A stretch of DNA of 64,000 nt from CAZROT01 sp964601895 (GTDB lineage Bacteria; Pseudomonadota; Gammaproteobacteria; Enterobacterales; Enterobacteriaceae), in NCBI GenBank assembly GCA_964601895.1, contig CAZROT010000008.1:14093-78092 (forward strand), given 5' to 3'. This document shows positions 7,397 through 15,517 of this stretch, piece after piece. Under the pieces are notes generated by a model. The model made no database searches and was not told where the DNA came from. It saw only the letters and a list, made by a program, of their open reading frames with translations. How positions within the stretch are numbered: the first letter of the stretch is position 1; each line of letters starts with the position of its first letter. The position numbers and the translations under genes are program-made.

Positions 7397-9472
7397 ATGA
7401 TTGATTTGTTAATGAGTATCGTTATCATTCTTATTTTAAAAAAAATTAAGAAACAGTTTATGGCCATTAATCTACAACGTACTGCTTTTACTCTTACAGA
7501 TAACCAGAAGAACCTCGCTGTCAATCTGACGCACAAAGCTGGAAAAACATCCATCAATACCACGCCTGGATCGAATGCATTTTTCAATCTGATAAGAAAA
7601 ATTTGTAATACCATCAGAAATACCTTTCGTTCTGTTGATGGCATTGACGAAGCCACGCTTCCGGTGGGGCTGCTATTATCGCCTACAGGACAAGCCATCC
7701 TGTCTTTAACGGTTGTTGGCGTCGGGACACCGTTTGTTGCTTTAGGCGCAGAAGGTGCTGTTATTGAAATGCGTGAACGCTTTCATGAGCGCATTCCACA
7801 AATGCTGGAAAAAATGCTCAGACACTGCACTGAAATTGAGAAGCTATTGGAACGCCATGGAATTGCCACAGAATCCGATGATATTTCAATGACATTTGAT
7901 GATTGTGAATCAGGACTGCAACTGATTCAACTTTCCAGCAAAGTGACCAGAAAGTGTCAGGCGTTCTTACAACTGCTCGAAACACACAGAGACAGGTTTG
8001 AAAAGGATGTCCAGCTGGTACACATGGTGGAACAGTTCGGTCAGGACATGAATATACTTGCTGCTGAACTAATCGATCGTAACATGAGTCCATTGGGTGC
8101 TTACGCCATGATGAGCATGACCGTGGGAATGGTAATGTTATGTGCTCAATCCATCACAAAATTGATTGAATTACACTCCGCTACAGTCAGTGCGGCAATA
8201 GCAGCTGGCAAAATAGTACCAATCAGTGGCTGCATCAGCGCGACCGGAATGCCGGTATTTCTACTTGCCCAAATCGTGATGGCCATTTACGGTGCCGGCT
8301 GTGCAACAGCAGGCATCAGACATGATAACAACATGAAAAAAGACAGTGAAGTGTTGCATGAATTCCAGCAGCTTTATGATAGCGGTGTTTTTCCTGAACT
8401 CGCTTTATTGCCTCAGGCCGTTACCATGTCTCAGGAGCTGCTGAAAGAAAAGCGCCATTGTAACAGATGGCATTCCACGTTATATGGATCAGGTACTGCA
8501 GTCGGGCAGTCATTCATGGCCAGTTATACCCTCATCACATTATTGATATCCGCTGGCGTGGTCACCGCAGCAGCAGCCCCGGCAATCGCCGCTGTACTGG
8601 CTGCAGCTGGTGTACCACTGACCGTTGGCATGGCCGCCAGCAGAATCATTTACAAAAACAAAGAAAGCCGGCTACTGGGCGCAGATGCTTCTGATGCTGC
8701 ACGCACCAAAGCAACCGCGTTTGTGCAACATAAAATCATCCGTGCCGCTGCTGAGATTGACCCACAGCGTGCACTACAAAACGCAATGCAGGCAACAACA
8801 GAGGAATTGGATAAACAACAAAAACTGGTGGCTGAATCAAAACTGCATTCAATTATTGACAAAGCGCTGATTAAAGCCCGTAAAAATCACACCGCTGTGA
8901 CAGCAGAAAACCTGCGTGCAGAGGTTAGCAATGAAATCAACAGGCTTATTGCCCACAAAGAGAGTCGTTTCAGAATACAACATACGACCCTGTTAGCAGG
9001 CGATTTAAAACTGATGAAAACACTATTTGAGCAGGATTATGGGATGAATTTTTTCGCTAACGACATGGAGAAAACACAAGAAAACCTGAATGAACGCGTC
9101 ATGAAAAATCTGGCTGACAGCCAATTAACGCTATCTGATAACAGTATCGAAAAAGCACTGCATTATACCGCGAAAAAATTGATAAAAATCAACGGCGAGC
9201 CAGAAATTAATGCGGCTCTGCAGACAGACCACTTCACTGTTGCTGCCATGCAACAGCTAAGTGAAACGAATATCAGTGCCAATAGTATTATGAACCGTAA
9301 ACTCACCAGCCTTGCCATAAAACAGCTAAAAGACGACGGTAAATATCTGAGAAATATGACCAGCGGTCATCTGATTCCCTTAATGAGGGTATTCAATCAA
9401 ATTGTAGAAATAAAACGTGGTTATATACCAGTAAATAGCGCCCACACCCTCAACTTACAGACACAACAGTAA
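7397..9472 (+). CDS. Large uncharacterised protein with hydrophobic segments, possible secreted effector
   Basis: A 691-residue protein that I do not recognise. Neither candidate start, ATG 7397 nor ATG 7460 (MAINLQRTAF), has a good ribosome-binding site. The first adds a hydrophobic 20-residue leader, so the second is also plausible (670 aa). Counting from ATG 7460, hydrophobic glycine/alanine-rich stretches lie near residues 70-95, 213-235, 250-290 and 352-394, the last two pairs looking like membrane hairpins. The C-terminal 270 residues are charged and helical (for example TTEELDKQQKLVAESK). There is no signal peptide unless the first start is used. Hydrophobic hairpins with coiled ends occur in pore-forming toxins and type III translocators, but no motif proves either. 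It stands alone between yqjA and a PfpI-like gene. Confidence 0.7.
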   Translation: MIDLLMSIVIILILKKIKKQFMAINLQRTAFTLTDNQKNLAVNLTHKAGKTSINTTPGSNAFFNLIRKICNTIRNTFRSVDGIDEATLPVGLLLSPTGQAILSLTVVGVGTPFVALGAEGAVIEMRERFHERIPQMLEKMLRHCTEIEKLLERHGIATESDDISMTFDDCESGLQLIQLSSKVTRKCQAFLQLLETHRDRFEKDVQLVHMVEQFGQDMNILAAELIDRNMSPLGAYAMMSMTVGMVMLCAQSITKLIELHSATVSAAIAAGKIVPISGCISATGMPVFLLAQIVMAIYGAGCATAGIRHDNNMKKDSEVLHEFQQLYDSGVFPELALLPQAVTMSQELLKEKRHCNRWHSTLYGSGTAVGQSFMASYTLITLLISAGVVTAAAAPAIAAVLAAAGVPLTVGMAASRIIYKNKESRLLGADASDAARTKATAFVQHKIIRAAAEIDPQRALQNAMQATTEELDKQQKLVAESKLHSIIDKALIKARKNHTAVTAENLRAEVSNEINRLIAHKESRFRIQHTTLLAGDLKLMKTLFEQDYGMNFFANDMEKTQENLNERVMKNLADSQLTLSDNSIEKALHYTAKKLIKINGEPEINAALQTDHFTVAAMQQLSETNISANSIMNRKLTSLAIKQLKDDGKYLRNMTSGHLIPLMRVFNQIVEIKRGYIPVNSAHTLNLQTQQ

Positions 9473-9580
9473 CGATGCTGCATAAGTGGCATGCTGATGC
9501 GATTTTTTGCATTAAACGCGCAATAAACCAGCAATCAATGGACTGTGTTTAAACGATGATAATCCCTGTGAGTCAAGATC

Positions 9581-10438
9581 ATGAAAGATAACAATAAACA
9601 GCACTCCCAACAACGTCGTGATATGTTAAAACATGCTGCCGCATTAAGTACCTTAACGCTCTTACCTGCTTTTGCTGGTACCGACAAAACGATAAATACG
9701 ATTACACACACCAGAGACAATAAAACACGCACGGAAACAAAGGCTCCCTCTGTCAGGCATAACATCGCTATATTGATTTATCCACAAATGGTTATGCTGG
9801 ATATGATCGGCCCACAAATGGTGTTCAATGAGGCGGGCTGCAACATTGATCTGGTATGGAAAGACAGGGCTGCCGTTAGCACTGATCTCGCCATCCCACT
9901 TACGGCAACCGCCACTTTTAATGAATACACACATGCTCCCGATGTATTGTTAATTCCGGGTGGCCTCATGGGCAGCATCGCCTGCATGAACGACCCGCTG
10001 GTGTTAGATTTTGTACAAAAAACAGGAAAAAAGGCACGCTGGGTCACCAGCGTCTGTACCGGCTCTCTGGTACTCGCGGGCGCTGGATTATTAAATGGCT
10101 ACAAAGCAACATCACACTGGGGAGTAAGGCATTTATTACCACTTATGGGAGCCATCAATACTGAAGAGCGTGTAGTCATTGACAGAAATCGTATAACCGG
10201 TGGTGGTGTGACGGCAGGTATCGATTTTGGTCTGACATTACTGGAAAAATTACAGGGCAGGGAAATCGCTGAATCAGTTGAACTGGTGATTGAATACACG
10301 CCCAAACCACCATTTAATGTAGGCTCACCGGAGCTGGCGGGCCCAGACAGAATGAAAGCAGCCATGCTACAGCGCCACGATATTGATAAAATGGCCCTTA
10401 ATGCTGCCGAGGCTGCCAGAGAAAGACTAAAAATTTAA
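9581..10438 (+). CDS. Tat-exported DJ-1/PfpI (ThiJ)-family protein
   Basis: A 285-residue DJ-1/PfpI-superfamily protein. The N-terminus has a twin-arginine-type signal (QQRRDMLKHAAALSTLTLLP, ending near AFAG), so it is probably exported folded to the periplasm. The mature domain begins NIAILIYPQMVMLDMIGP, has the nucleophile elbow VTSVCTGSLVLAGAGLL with its cysteine, then ATSHWG, and GGGVTAGIDFGL. This pattern resembles isonitrile-hydratase-type and AraC-fused PfpI domains rather than proteases or the Parkin-type DJ-1. No helix-turn-helix follows, so it is not a regulator. The substrate is unknown. It stands alone; a perfect inverted repeat follows at 10481, before the convergent rnpB. Confidence 0.85.
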   Translation: MKDNNKQHSQQRRDMLKHAAALSTLTLLPAFAGTDKTINTITHTRDNKTRTETKAPSVRHNIAILIYPQMVMLDMIGPQMVFNEAGCNIDLVWKDRAAVSTDLAIPLTATATFNEYTHAPDVLLIPGGLMGSIACMNDPLVLDFVQKTGKKARWVTSVCTGSLVLAGAGLLNGYKATSHWGVRHLLPLMGAINTEERVVIDRNRITGGGVTAGIDFGLTLLEKLQGREIAESVELVIEYTPKPPFNVGSPELAGPDRMKAAMLQRHDIDKMALNAAEAARERLKI

Positions 10439-10480
10439 TCAGCAGACAAAAATACCGCGCTGACAACACCGCCTTGACAG

Positions 10481-10507
10481 GCAAAAGCAGCAGATGACTG
10501 CTTTTGC
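10481..10507. terminator. Strong hairpin between convergent PfpI-like gene and rnpB
   Basis: Ten-base arms GCAAAAGCAG and CTGCTTTTGC pair around a seven-base loop. No long T tract follows on either strand. It lies 42 bp after the PfpI-like gene and 43 bp beyond the rnpB 3' end, so it may limit read-through from both sides. Confidence 0.4.
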
Positions 10508-10549
10508 AGCGGATACAGAAACTGTTTTTTTAACTAAAAATAAACGCAA

Positions 10550-10925
10550 GAAGAAAGTTGACCGATAAGCCGGGTTCTGTCGTGGACAGCCATTCCTCTA
10601 GGCCAGCACTCGCGTACTGGCTCAAGCAGCCTACCCGGGTTCAGTACGGGCCATACCATGTGAACCCCTATTTGGCCTTGCTCCGGGTGGAGTTTACCCT
10701 GCCACATGCTGTTACCAGTTGTGCGGTGTGCTCTTACCACACCGTTTCACCCTTACCTGATCTCACTTTCATGAGCCATCGGCGGTTTGTTCTCTGTTGC
10801 ACTTGTCGTAGGCTTGCGCCTCCCAGGCATTACCTGGCACCCTGCCCTATGGAGCCCGGACTTTCCTCTCCTGCGCCAGCCCTTAAAAAGGACAACAACG
10901 CAGCAGCGACTGTCTGGTCAACTTC
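10550..10925 (-). ncRNA. rnpB: RNase P RNA (class A)
   Basis: The catalytic RNA of RNase P, which removes 5' leaders from pre-tRNAs. Read on the minus strand it begins GAAGTTGACCAGACAGTCGC. It contains the conserved GAGGAAAGTCCGGGCTCC of the P4/CRI region and the CATAGGGCAGGGTGCCAGGT segment, then ACAGAGAGCAAACCGCCGATG, GGATCAGGTAAGGGTGAAA-like sequence, AAACTCCACCCGGAGCAAGG and the 3' end AGAACCCGGCTTATCGGTCA. This follows E. coli rnpB almost base for base, at about 376 nt (E. coli 377). Ends are set by that alignment. It lies 20 bp downstream of rsmI on the same strand, so its promoter is probably within the end of rsmI. Open frames through it are meaningless. Confidence 0.97.
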
Positions 10926-10945
10926 AGGGGGCGATTATAATGATA

Positions 10946-11824
10946 TCAGGCAGGAATGTCATTCTTTCGTTGTGCTAACAGGTGGCGATAGAGGGCATTT
11001 TTTTTCACATGATGAATTTGTGCTGTCAATGCAGCGGCTTTTTTTAATGGCAGTTCTTGTTGCAATAAAACCAGAGTATGCAATACCGCGGCAGGTAAGA
11101 TATCTTCACGGGGCGCTTTATAGCCTTCCACTATCAATACCATCTCACCCCGGCAGCGTTTTTCGTCTTCCTGCACCCATGCCAGTAGTTCACCCACAGG
11201 TGCTCCATATATAGATTCCCATATTTTGGTCAATTCACGTGCCAGAACGACATAACGCAAAGGGCCGAATACAGCCACCATATCCTGCAAACTGTCCAGT
11301 AATCTGTGCGTGGATTCATAAAAGATAATCGTTCGCGGCTCTTCCCGTAGTTGCTGCAGGCTGTCTTTACGGCTTTTTGTTTTGGCAGGAAGAAATCCTT
11401 CGTAACAGAAACGCGTTGCAGCAATACCTGATGCTGACAATGCAACAACAGCAGCACAAGCACCGGGCAACGGAGTAACGCAAATGCCTGCTGCACGGCA
11501 ACGCTGTACCAGATAATACCCCGGATCATTAATGAGGGGCGTTCCTGCATCAGAAACCAGTGCTATACTTTTACCTTCCTGTAACTGTATTAGTAATTCA
11601 TCCGCTTTTTGCTGTTCATTATGATCATGAAGTGCAAATAAACGTGCACTGATAGCAAAGTGCTGTAATAACAACCCTGTGTGGCGTGTATCTTCTGCCG
11701 CAACGATATCAACCTCTCGCAGTACTGCTAACGCACGCAGAGTGATATCCCCCAAATTACCTATGGGTGTAGGCACCAGGTAAAGTGTAGATGAAGAAAC
11801 TGCTGTTTTGTCATGTTGATTCAT
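10946..11824 (-). CDS. rsmI: 16S rRNA (cytidine-1402-2'-O)-methyltransferase RsmI
   Basis: RsmI uses S-adenosylmethionine to 2'-O-methylate C1402 in the decoding centre of 16S rRNA. The sequence follows E. coli RsmI throughout: LYLVPTPIGNLGDITLRAL at the N-terminus, EDTRHTGLLLQHF, ALHDHNEQQKA, SDAGTPLINDPGY in the SAM-binding fold, PLPGACAAVVAL, and GEMVLIVEG with the KKNALYRHL tail. I start it at ATG 11824 (MNQHDKTAV, 292 aa), which fits the family length of about 286; an in-frame ATG five codons upstream (11839) is less likely. It is divergent from lpoA across a 63-bp gap that must hold both promoters, and rnpB follows on the same strand. This is the usual enterobacterial rsmI/lpoA arrangement. 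Confidence 0.95.
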   Translation of the reverse strand: MNQHDKTAVSSSTLYLVPTPIGNLGDITLRALAVLREVDIVAAEDTRHTGLLLQHFAISARLFALHDHNEQQKADELLIQLQEGKSIALVSDAGTPLINDPGYYLVQRCRAAGICVTPLPGACAAVVALSASGIAATRFCYEGFLPAKTKSRKDSLQQLREEPRTIIFYESTHRLLDSLQDMVAVFGPLRYVVLARELTKIWESIYGAPVGELLAWVQEDEKRCRGEMVLIVEGYKAPREDILPAAVLHTLVLLQQELPLKKAAALTAQIHHVKKNALYRHLLAQRKNDIPA

Positions 11825-11887
11825 TTGTATCATCCACATTGTCGATTTAACATTAACCTGTTTAAAAACAAATCATCCGGACACAGC

Positions 11888-13777
11888 ATGCTTTTTTTAA
11901 CATTCTCTCGCCACACAGTCATTTGGCTCTTTTGTGTCACTCTGACCATGTTGATACTAACGGGCTGCGCAAATAAAGTGAAAAAAATCACAGTAAATAT
12001 ACCCAATGATGCCATTGCCAGCTCCGACTATTATTTACAACAGGGGCAACAGAGTAGAGTCGAAGACAGAGACAACTGGCAATTACTTGCCATTCGTGCA
12101 CTTTTACTGGAAGGTAATAATCATCAGGCCGCCGAACAACTGGCTACGCTATCGCGAAACCTGGACAATTTCCAGTCCCATGAAAAACAGCTGCTGGAAG
12201 CAGAACTACAGCTGGCGCAAACAAATGATGCAGCGGCCAGAGACAGGATGGCGACATTGCATCCAGCATCACTTTCTACCAACCAGCAGGTACGTTACTG
12301 GCGCATGCAGATAAGCATGCATCAGAACCAACCAACAGTGGAATTAATCCGCGCTTATATTGCCTGGCAATTGCTACCCATTAATCTCGGCAAAGAAGAG
12401 CAGGAAAACATCGATAAAATATGGCAGGCCATAACACAACTCTCTCCACAAGATTTAAAAACTACCACCATTGATGCTGATGAACATCTCCTCGAGGGAT
12501 GGCTGGATTTGGGCCACAGCTGGCAGAACAGCAGGCAGAATCCGGATTCACTCAAAGCGGCAATCAAGAGCTGGCAGGCGCGCTATCCACAACATCCGGT
12601 GGCAGGCAGACTGCCAACACCCTTAAATCAGATTAGTACGGCACAAGAGTCTGGCAAAATTATTGGCTTATTACTGCCACTTAACGGTTCAGCAAAAGCC
12701 TTTGGAGAAGCCATTCAACAGGGTTTTATTGCTGCCAAGAACGGCCTGTCAATGGATGCGCTACCACCGGCTGATATTCCTGATAATAGCGACAACACTG
12801 CAACACTGTCTCCAGATAGCGCTATACCGGGCACGGCAATCAGCAAACCTGCCGCTAATATTGAGATAAAAATTTATGATACGTCAACACAACCCATAAA
12901 TACCTTATTAACTAAAGCGCAGCGCGATGGCGTCTCTCTGGTTGTCGGCCCACTACTAAAATCCGATGTAGCACAATTAGCCAATATCACTACTTCACTC
13001 AGTATCCTGGCACTTAATCAACCAGAAACAGTTAACAGCCATCCCGGCATCTGTTATTTTGCACTTTCTCCTGAAGATGAAGCGCACAATGCCGCTCAGC
13101 ATATCTGGCAACAGCAAAAGAAACTTCCATTACTGCTACTCCCAAGAGGAACATTCGGCACCCGCATAGCCAGCGCTTTTACTGAACAATGGCAAAATCA
13201 GGGAGGCATGACCGTTCTGAAGCAAACTTTTGGCTCCATCAGTGAACTGAAGCAGGCTATCAACAACAATACAGGGATTCGTATGGCCGGCATCCCCGTT
13301 CTCACCCCTGCTGACCAGCCGCCTGCATCTGTCAATGGCAACATTGATGCGGTGTATATAGTCGCAACACCGGATGAGCTGAGCTTAATTAAGCCGATGA
13401 TTGATATGGCCTCCGAATATCATGACAGGCCTGCATTGTTCGCCAGCTCGCGAAGCCACCAGGCCGGCACCGGTTCAGATTATTACCTGGAAATGGAAGG
13501 CATACAATTTAGTGATATCCCCTTCATGTCAGACACAAACTCTACATTAAGGCAACAGGCAGCCGTAGCAATGAACAATGATTATTCGCTGATACGTCTG
13601 TATGCCATGGGAATGGATGCCTGGATTTTAGCTGAGCACTTTGCCAACATACAGCACGCCGCTTTCCACATACCAGGATTAACGGGAATATTGGGCGTAT
13701 CACCCGGCTGCATCATTCAACGTAAATTATCCTGGCTACAGTATCGTAACGGTACGATTATTCCAGTAACATCATAA
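11888..13777 (+). CDS. lpoA: Penicillin-binding protein activator LpoA
   Basis: LpoA is an outer-membrane lipoprotein that reaches through the periplasm and activates the peptidoglycan synthase PBP1A. ATG 11888 gives a signal peptide ending in the lipobox LILTGC, so the mature protein starts at that cysteine. An upstream in-frame ATG (11813) would bury the signal and is rejected. The N-terminal TPR-like helical domain includes NWQLLAIRALLLEGN. A variable Pro/Ala-rich linker region follows, and the C-terminal periplasmic-binding-protein-like domain has IYDTSTQPINTLL, GVSLVVGPLL, LALNQPE and CYFALSPEDEAHNAA. Length is 629 aa against 678 in E. coli; the shortfall is mainly in the low-complexity insertion between domains. 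It heads the lpoA-yraN-diaA-dolP run. Confidence 0.95.
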   Translation: MLFLTFSRHTVIWLFCVTLTMLILTGCANKVKKITVNIPNDAIASSDYYLQQGQQSRVEDRDNWQLLAIRALLLEGNNHQAAEQLATLSRNLDNFQSHEKQLLEAELQLAQTNDAAARDRMATLHPASLSTNQQVRYWRMQISMHQNQPTVELIRAYIAWQLLPINLGKEEQENIDKIWQAITQLSPQDLKTTTIDADEHLLEGWLDLGHSWQNSRQNPDSLKAAIKSWQARYPQHPVAGRLPTPLNQISTAQESGKIIGLLLPLNGSAKAFGEAIQQGFIAAKNGLSMDALPPADIPDNSDNTATLSPDSAIPGTAISKPAANIEIKIYDTSTQPINTLLTKAQRDGVSLVVGPLLKSDVAQLANITTSLSILALNQPETVNSHPGICYFALSPEDEAHNAAQHIWQQQKKLPLLLLPRGTFGTRIASAFTEQWQNQGGMTVLKQTFGSISELKQAINNNTGIRMAGIPVLTPADQPPASVNGNIDAVYIVATPDELSLIKPMIDMASEYHDRPALFASSRSHQAGTGSDYYLEMEGIQFSDIPFMSDTNSTLRQQAAVAMNNDYSLIRLYAMGMDAWILAEHFANIQHAAFHIPGLTGILGVSPGCIIQRKLSWLQYRNGTIIPVTS

Positions 13778-13854
13778 CAATGTCAGCACAGCTCATCGTT
13801 TGTACCCGATGAATATTTCAATAACGGACACAAGGTAAGGTAATCAACGCTGAA

Positions 13855-14220
13855 ATGATCACCAGATTAAACCAGAGAAATATTGGAAGCAGCTATGAAA
13901 TTCTGGCCCGGCGCTATCTTGAACATAACGGGCTGGTCTTTGTTGCTGCTAATGTGATGTTACGTTGTGGTGAAATCGATCTTATTATGCGTGATAAGGA
14001 GACCTGGGTCTTTGTGGAAGTGCGCTTCCGTCGTAATGCCAGTTTTGGCGATGCGGCCGCAAGCATTACGTACATAAAAAAACAACGGCTACTGCAAACT
14101 GCAGCCGTCTGGTTAGCACAACAGGGAGCGAGTTTTGATACCTCATCCTGTCGTTTTGACGTTTTTGCTATTACCGGTGATAAGCAGGAGTGGTTCACCA
14201 ATGCTTTTAGTTTGCACTAA
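13855..14220 (+). CDS. yraN: UPF0102 protein YraN
   Basis: YraN is a small protein with a Holliday-junction-resolvase/restriction-endonuclease-like fold, function not settled; relatives are linked to DNA repair or uptake. The conserved core is visible: GSSYEILARRYLEHNG, the acidic pair in CGEIDLIMRDKETWVFVEVR (D and E-x-R of a PD-(D/E)xK-like site), and TYIKKQRLLQTAAVWL. Length is 121 residues, close to E. coli YraN (131). It sits in its usual place between lpoA and diaA. The protein looks complete, and both acidic active-site positions are kept. Confidence 0.92.
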   Translation: MITRLNQRNIGSSYEILARRYLEHNGLVFVAANVMLRCGEIDLIMRDKETWVFVEVRFRRNASFGDAAASITYIKKQRLLQTAAVWLAQQGASFDTSSCRFDVFAITGDKQEWFTNAFSLH

Positions 14221-14276
14221 ACTGTTATCTCAATGATAGATAAAATAATTTAATTTTAATAATAGGTTAACTTAAC

Positions 14277-14870
14277 GTGCTGGATAGAATAAGAATCTGT
14301 TTTACTGAAAGTATTCAAACTCAAATTGCCGCCGCCGAATCGTTGACAGAGACCATCTCACAGGCGGCCACAGCTATTGTAAAGTCACTACTGAATGGTA
14401 ATAAAATCCTTTGTTGTGGTAATGGCCTCTCTGCGACAAACACCCAGCATTTTGCAGCCAGTATGATAAATCGCTTTGAAACTGAACGTCCAAGCTTACC
14501 CGCGGTTGCCTTAAATGCAGATAATGTAGTACTGACAGCAATTATGAATGATCATTCGCATGATGAAGTCTATGCTAAACAGGTACGAGCGCTGGGTAGT
14601 GCCGGTGACATACTGCTGGCAGTTTCCATTCATGGCAACAGTCGTGATATTGTGAAAGCCGTTGAAGCCGCAGTCACCCGGGATATGACAATTATTGCGC
14701 TGACCGGCTATGATGGTGGAGAGCTTGCTGGTTTACTGGGTGAACATGACGTTGAAATTCGCGTCCCTTCCCATCACAGTGCTCGCATTCAGGAAATACA
14801 CCTGCTTACTGTAAATTGCCTGTGTGATTTAATTGATAACACGTTATTTCCCCATAAAGAAAGTGATTAA
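14277..14870 (+). CDS. diaA: DnaA initiator-associating protein DiaA
   Basis: DiaA is a homotetrameric SIS-domain protein that binds several DnaA molecules and promotes initiation-complex assembly at oriC. The 197-residue sequence is nearly colinear with E. coli DiaA (196): ESIQTQIAAAESL, KILCCGNGLSATNTQHFAAS, NRFETERPSLPAVAL, VTRDMTIIALTGYDGGE, and the C-terminal LTVNCLCDLIDNTLFPH. The start is GTG 14277, which gives the family N-terminus. Between yraN and dolP, 11 bp before dolP, so it is probably cotranscribed with it. The related sedoheptulose-phosphate isomerase GmhA is excluded by this context and by the C-terminus. Confidence 0.95.
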   Translation: MLDRIRICFTESIQTQIAAAESLTETISQAATAIVKSLLNGNKILCCGNGLSATNTQHFAASMINRFETERPSLPAVALNADNVVLTAIMNDHSHDEVYAKQVRALGSAGDILLAVSIHGNSRDIVKAVEAAVTRDMTIIALTGYDGGELAGLLGEHDVEIRVPSHHSARIQEIHLLTVNCLCDLIDNTLFPHKESD

Positions 14871-14881
14871 AAGGAGAATAA

Positions 14882-15454
14882 ATGAAGATTTATTCCATAC
14901 CCGTGTTAGTTAGCGCGTTATTATTACAAGGCTGTGTTGGCGCACTCATTGTTGGCAGTGCAGCAGTTGCCACAAAAACAACCACCGATCCACGGACAGT
15001 AGGAACACAGGTTGACGACAGCACATTAGAAGCCAGAGTCAATAATACATTAAGTAATGATACCGCATTGAAAAACCAGGCGCGCATTACGGCAACGGTC
15101 TATCAAGGGAAAGTCCTGCTCACTGGACAGTCCCCTGATGATGAGCTGGTGAAACGTGCAAAAAACATTGCTTCTGGTGTTGAGAACGTCACGGCAATAT
15201 ATAACGAAATACGCAAAGGCACTCCGATTGACTTTACTACTGTTTCCTCGGATACCTGGATAACTACTAAGGTACGTTCCCAGCTGCTGACTAACGATTC
15301 CGTCAAGTCGTCACATGTCAAAGTGGTCACTGAAAATGGCGAAGTGTTTCTCCTGGGGTTAGTTTCCGAGCAGGAAGGACAATCTGCGGCACAAGTAGCC
15401 AGTAAAGTGAACGGAGTCAAACGTGTTATTACTGCTTTTACTTATGCGAAATAA
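14882..15454 (+). CDS. dolP: Outer-membrane BON-domain lipoprotein DolP (YraP)
   Basis: DolP is an outer-membrane lipoprotein that binds anionic phospholipids at the division site and supports envelope integrity and BamA function. The signal peptide ends in the lipobox LLLQGC. Two BON domains follow, about residues 45-115 (including RITATVYQGKVLLTGQSP) and 125-190 (including VKVVTENGEVFLLGLVSE). Length is 190 residues (E. coli 191). AAGGAG lies just before ATG 14882, and the gene starts 11 bp after diaA. A hairpin at 15490 separates it from the convergent arcB. Confidence 0.95.
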   Translation: MKIYSIPVLVSALLLQGCVGALIVGSAAVATKTTTDPRTVGTQVDDSTLEARVNNTLSNDTALKNQARITATVYQGKVLLTGQSPDDELVKRAKNIASGVENVTAIYNEIRKGTPIDFTTVSSDTWITTKVRSQLLTNDSVKSSHVKVVTENGEVFLLGLVSEQEGQSAAQVASKVNGVKRVITAFTYAK

Positions 15455-15489
15455 CAGACTATTCAGCGCATAATCACACCCTGCAGACT

Positions 15490-15516
15490 GTATGCTGTCT
15501 TCATCAGGCAGCATAC
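15490..15516. terminator. Hairpin between convergent dolP and arcB
   Basis: GTATGCTG and CAGCATAC form an eight-base-pair stem with an 11-base loop, ending one base before the arcB stop codon. There is no T tract on either side, so it may work as a modest two-way terminator. Confidence 0.45.
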
Positions 15517-15517
15517 G

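Noticed and set aside
10558..11214. Long open frame across rnpB on the plus strand
   Set aside because: The DNA is the RNase P RNA gene on the other strand, aligned nearly base for base with E. coli rnpB; the frame is accidental.
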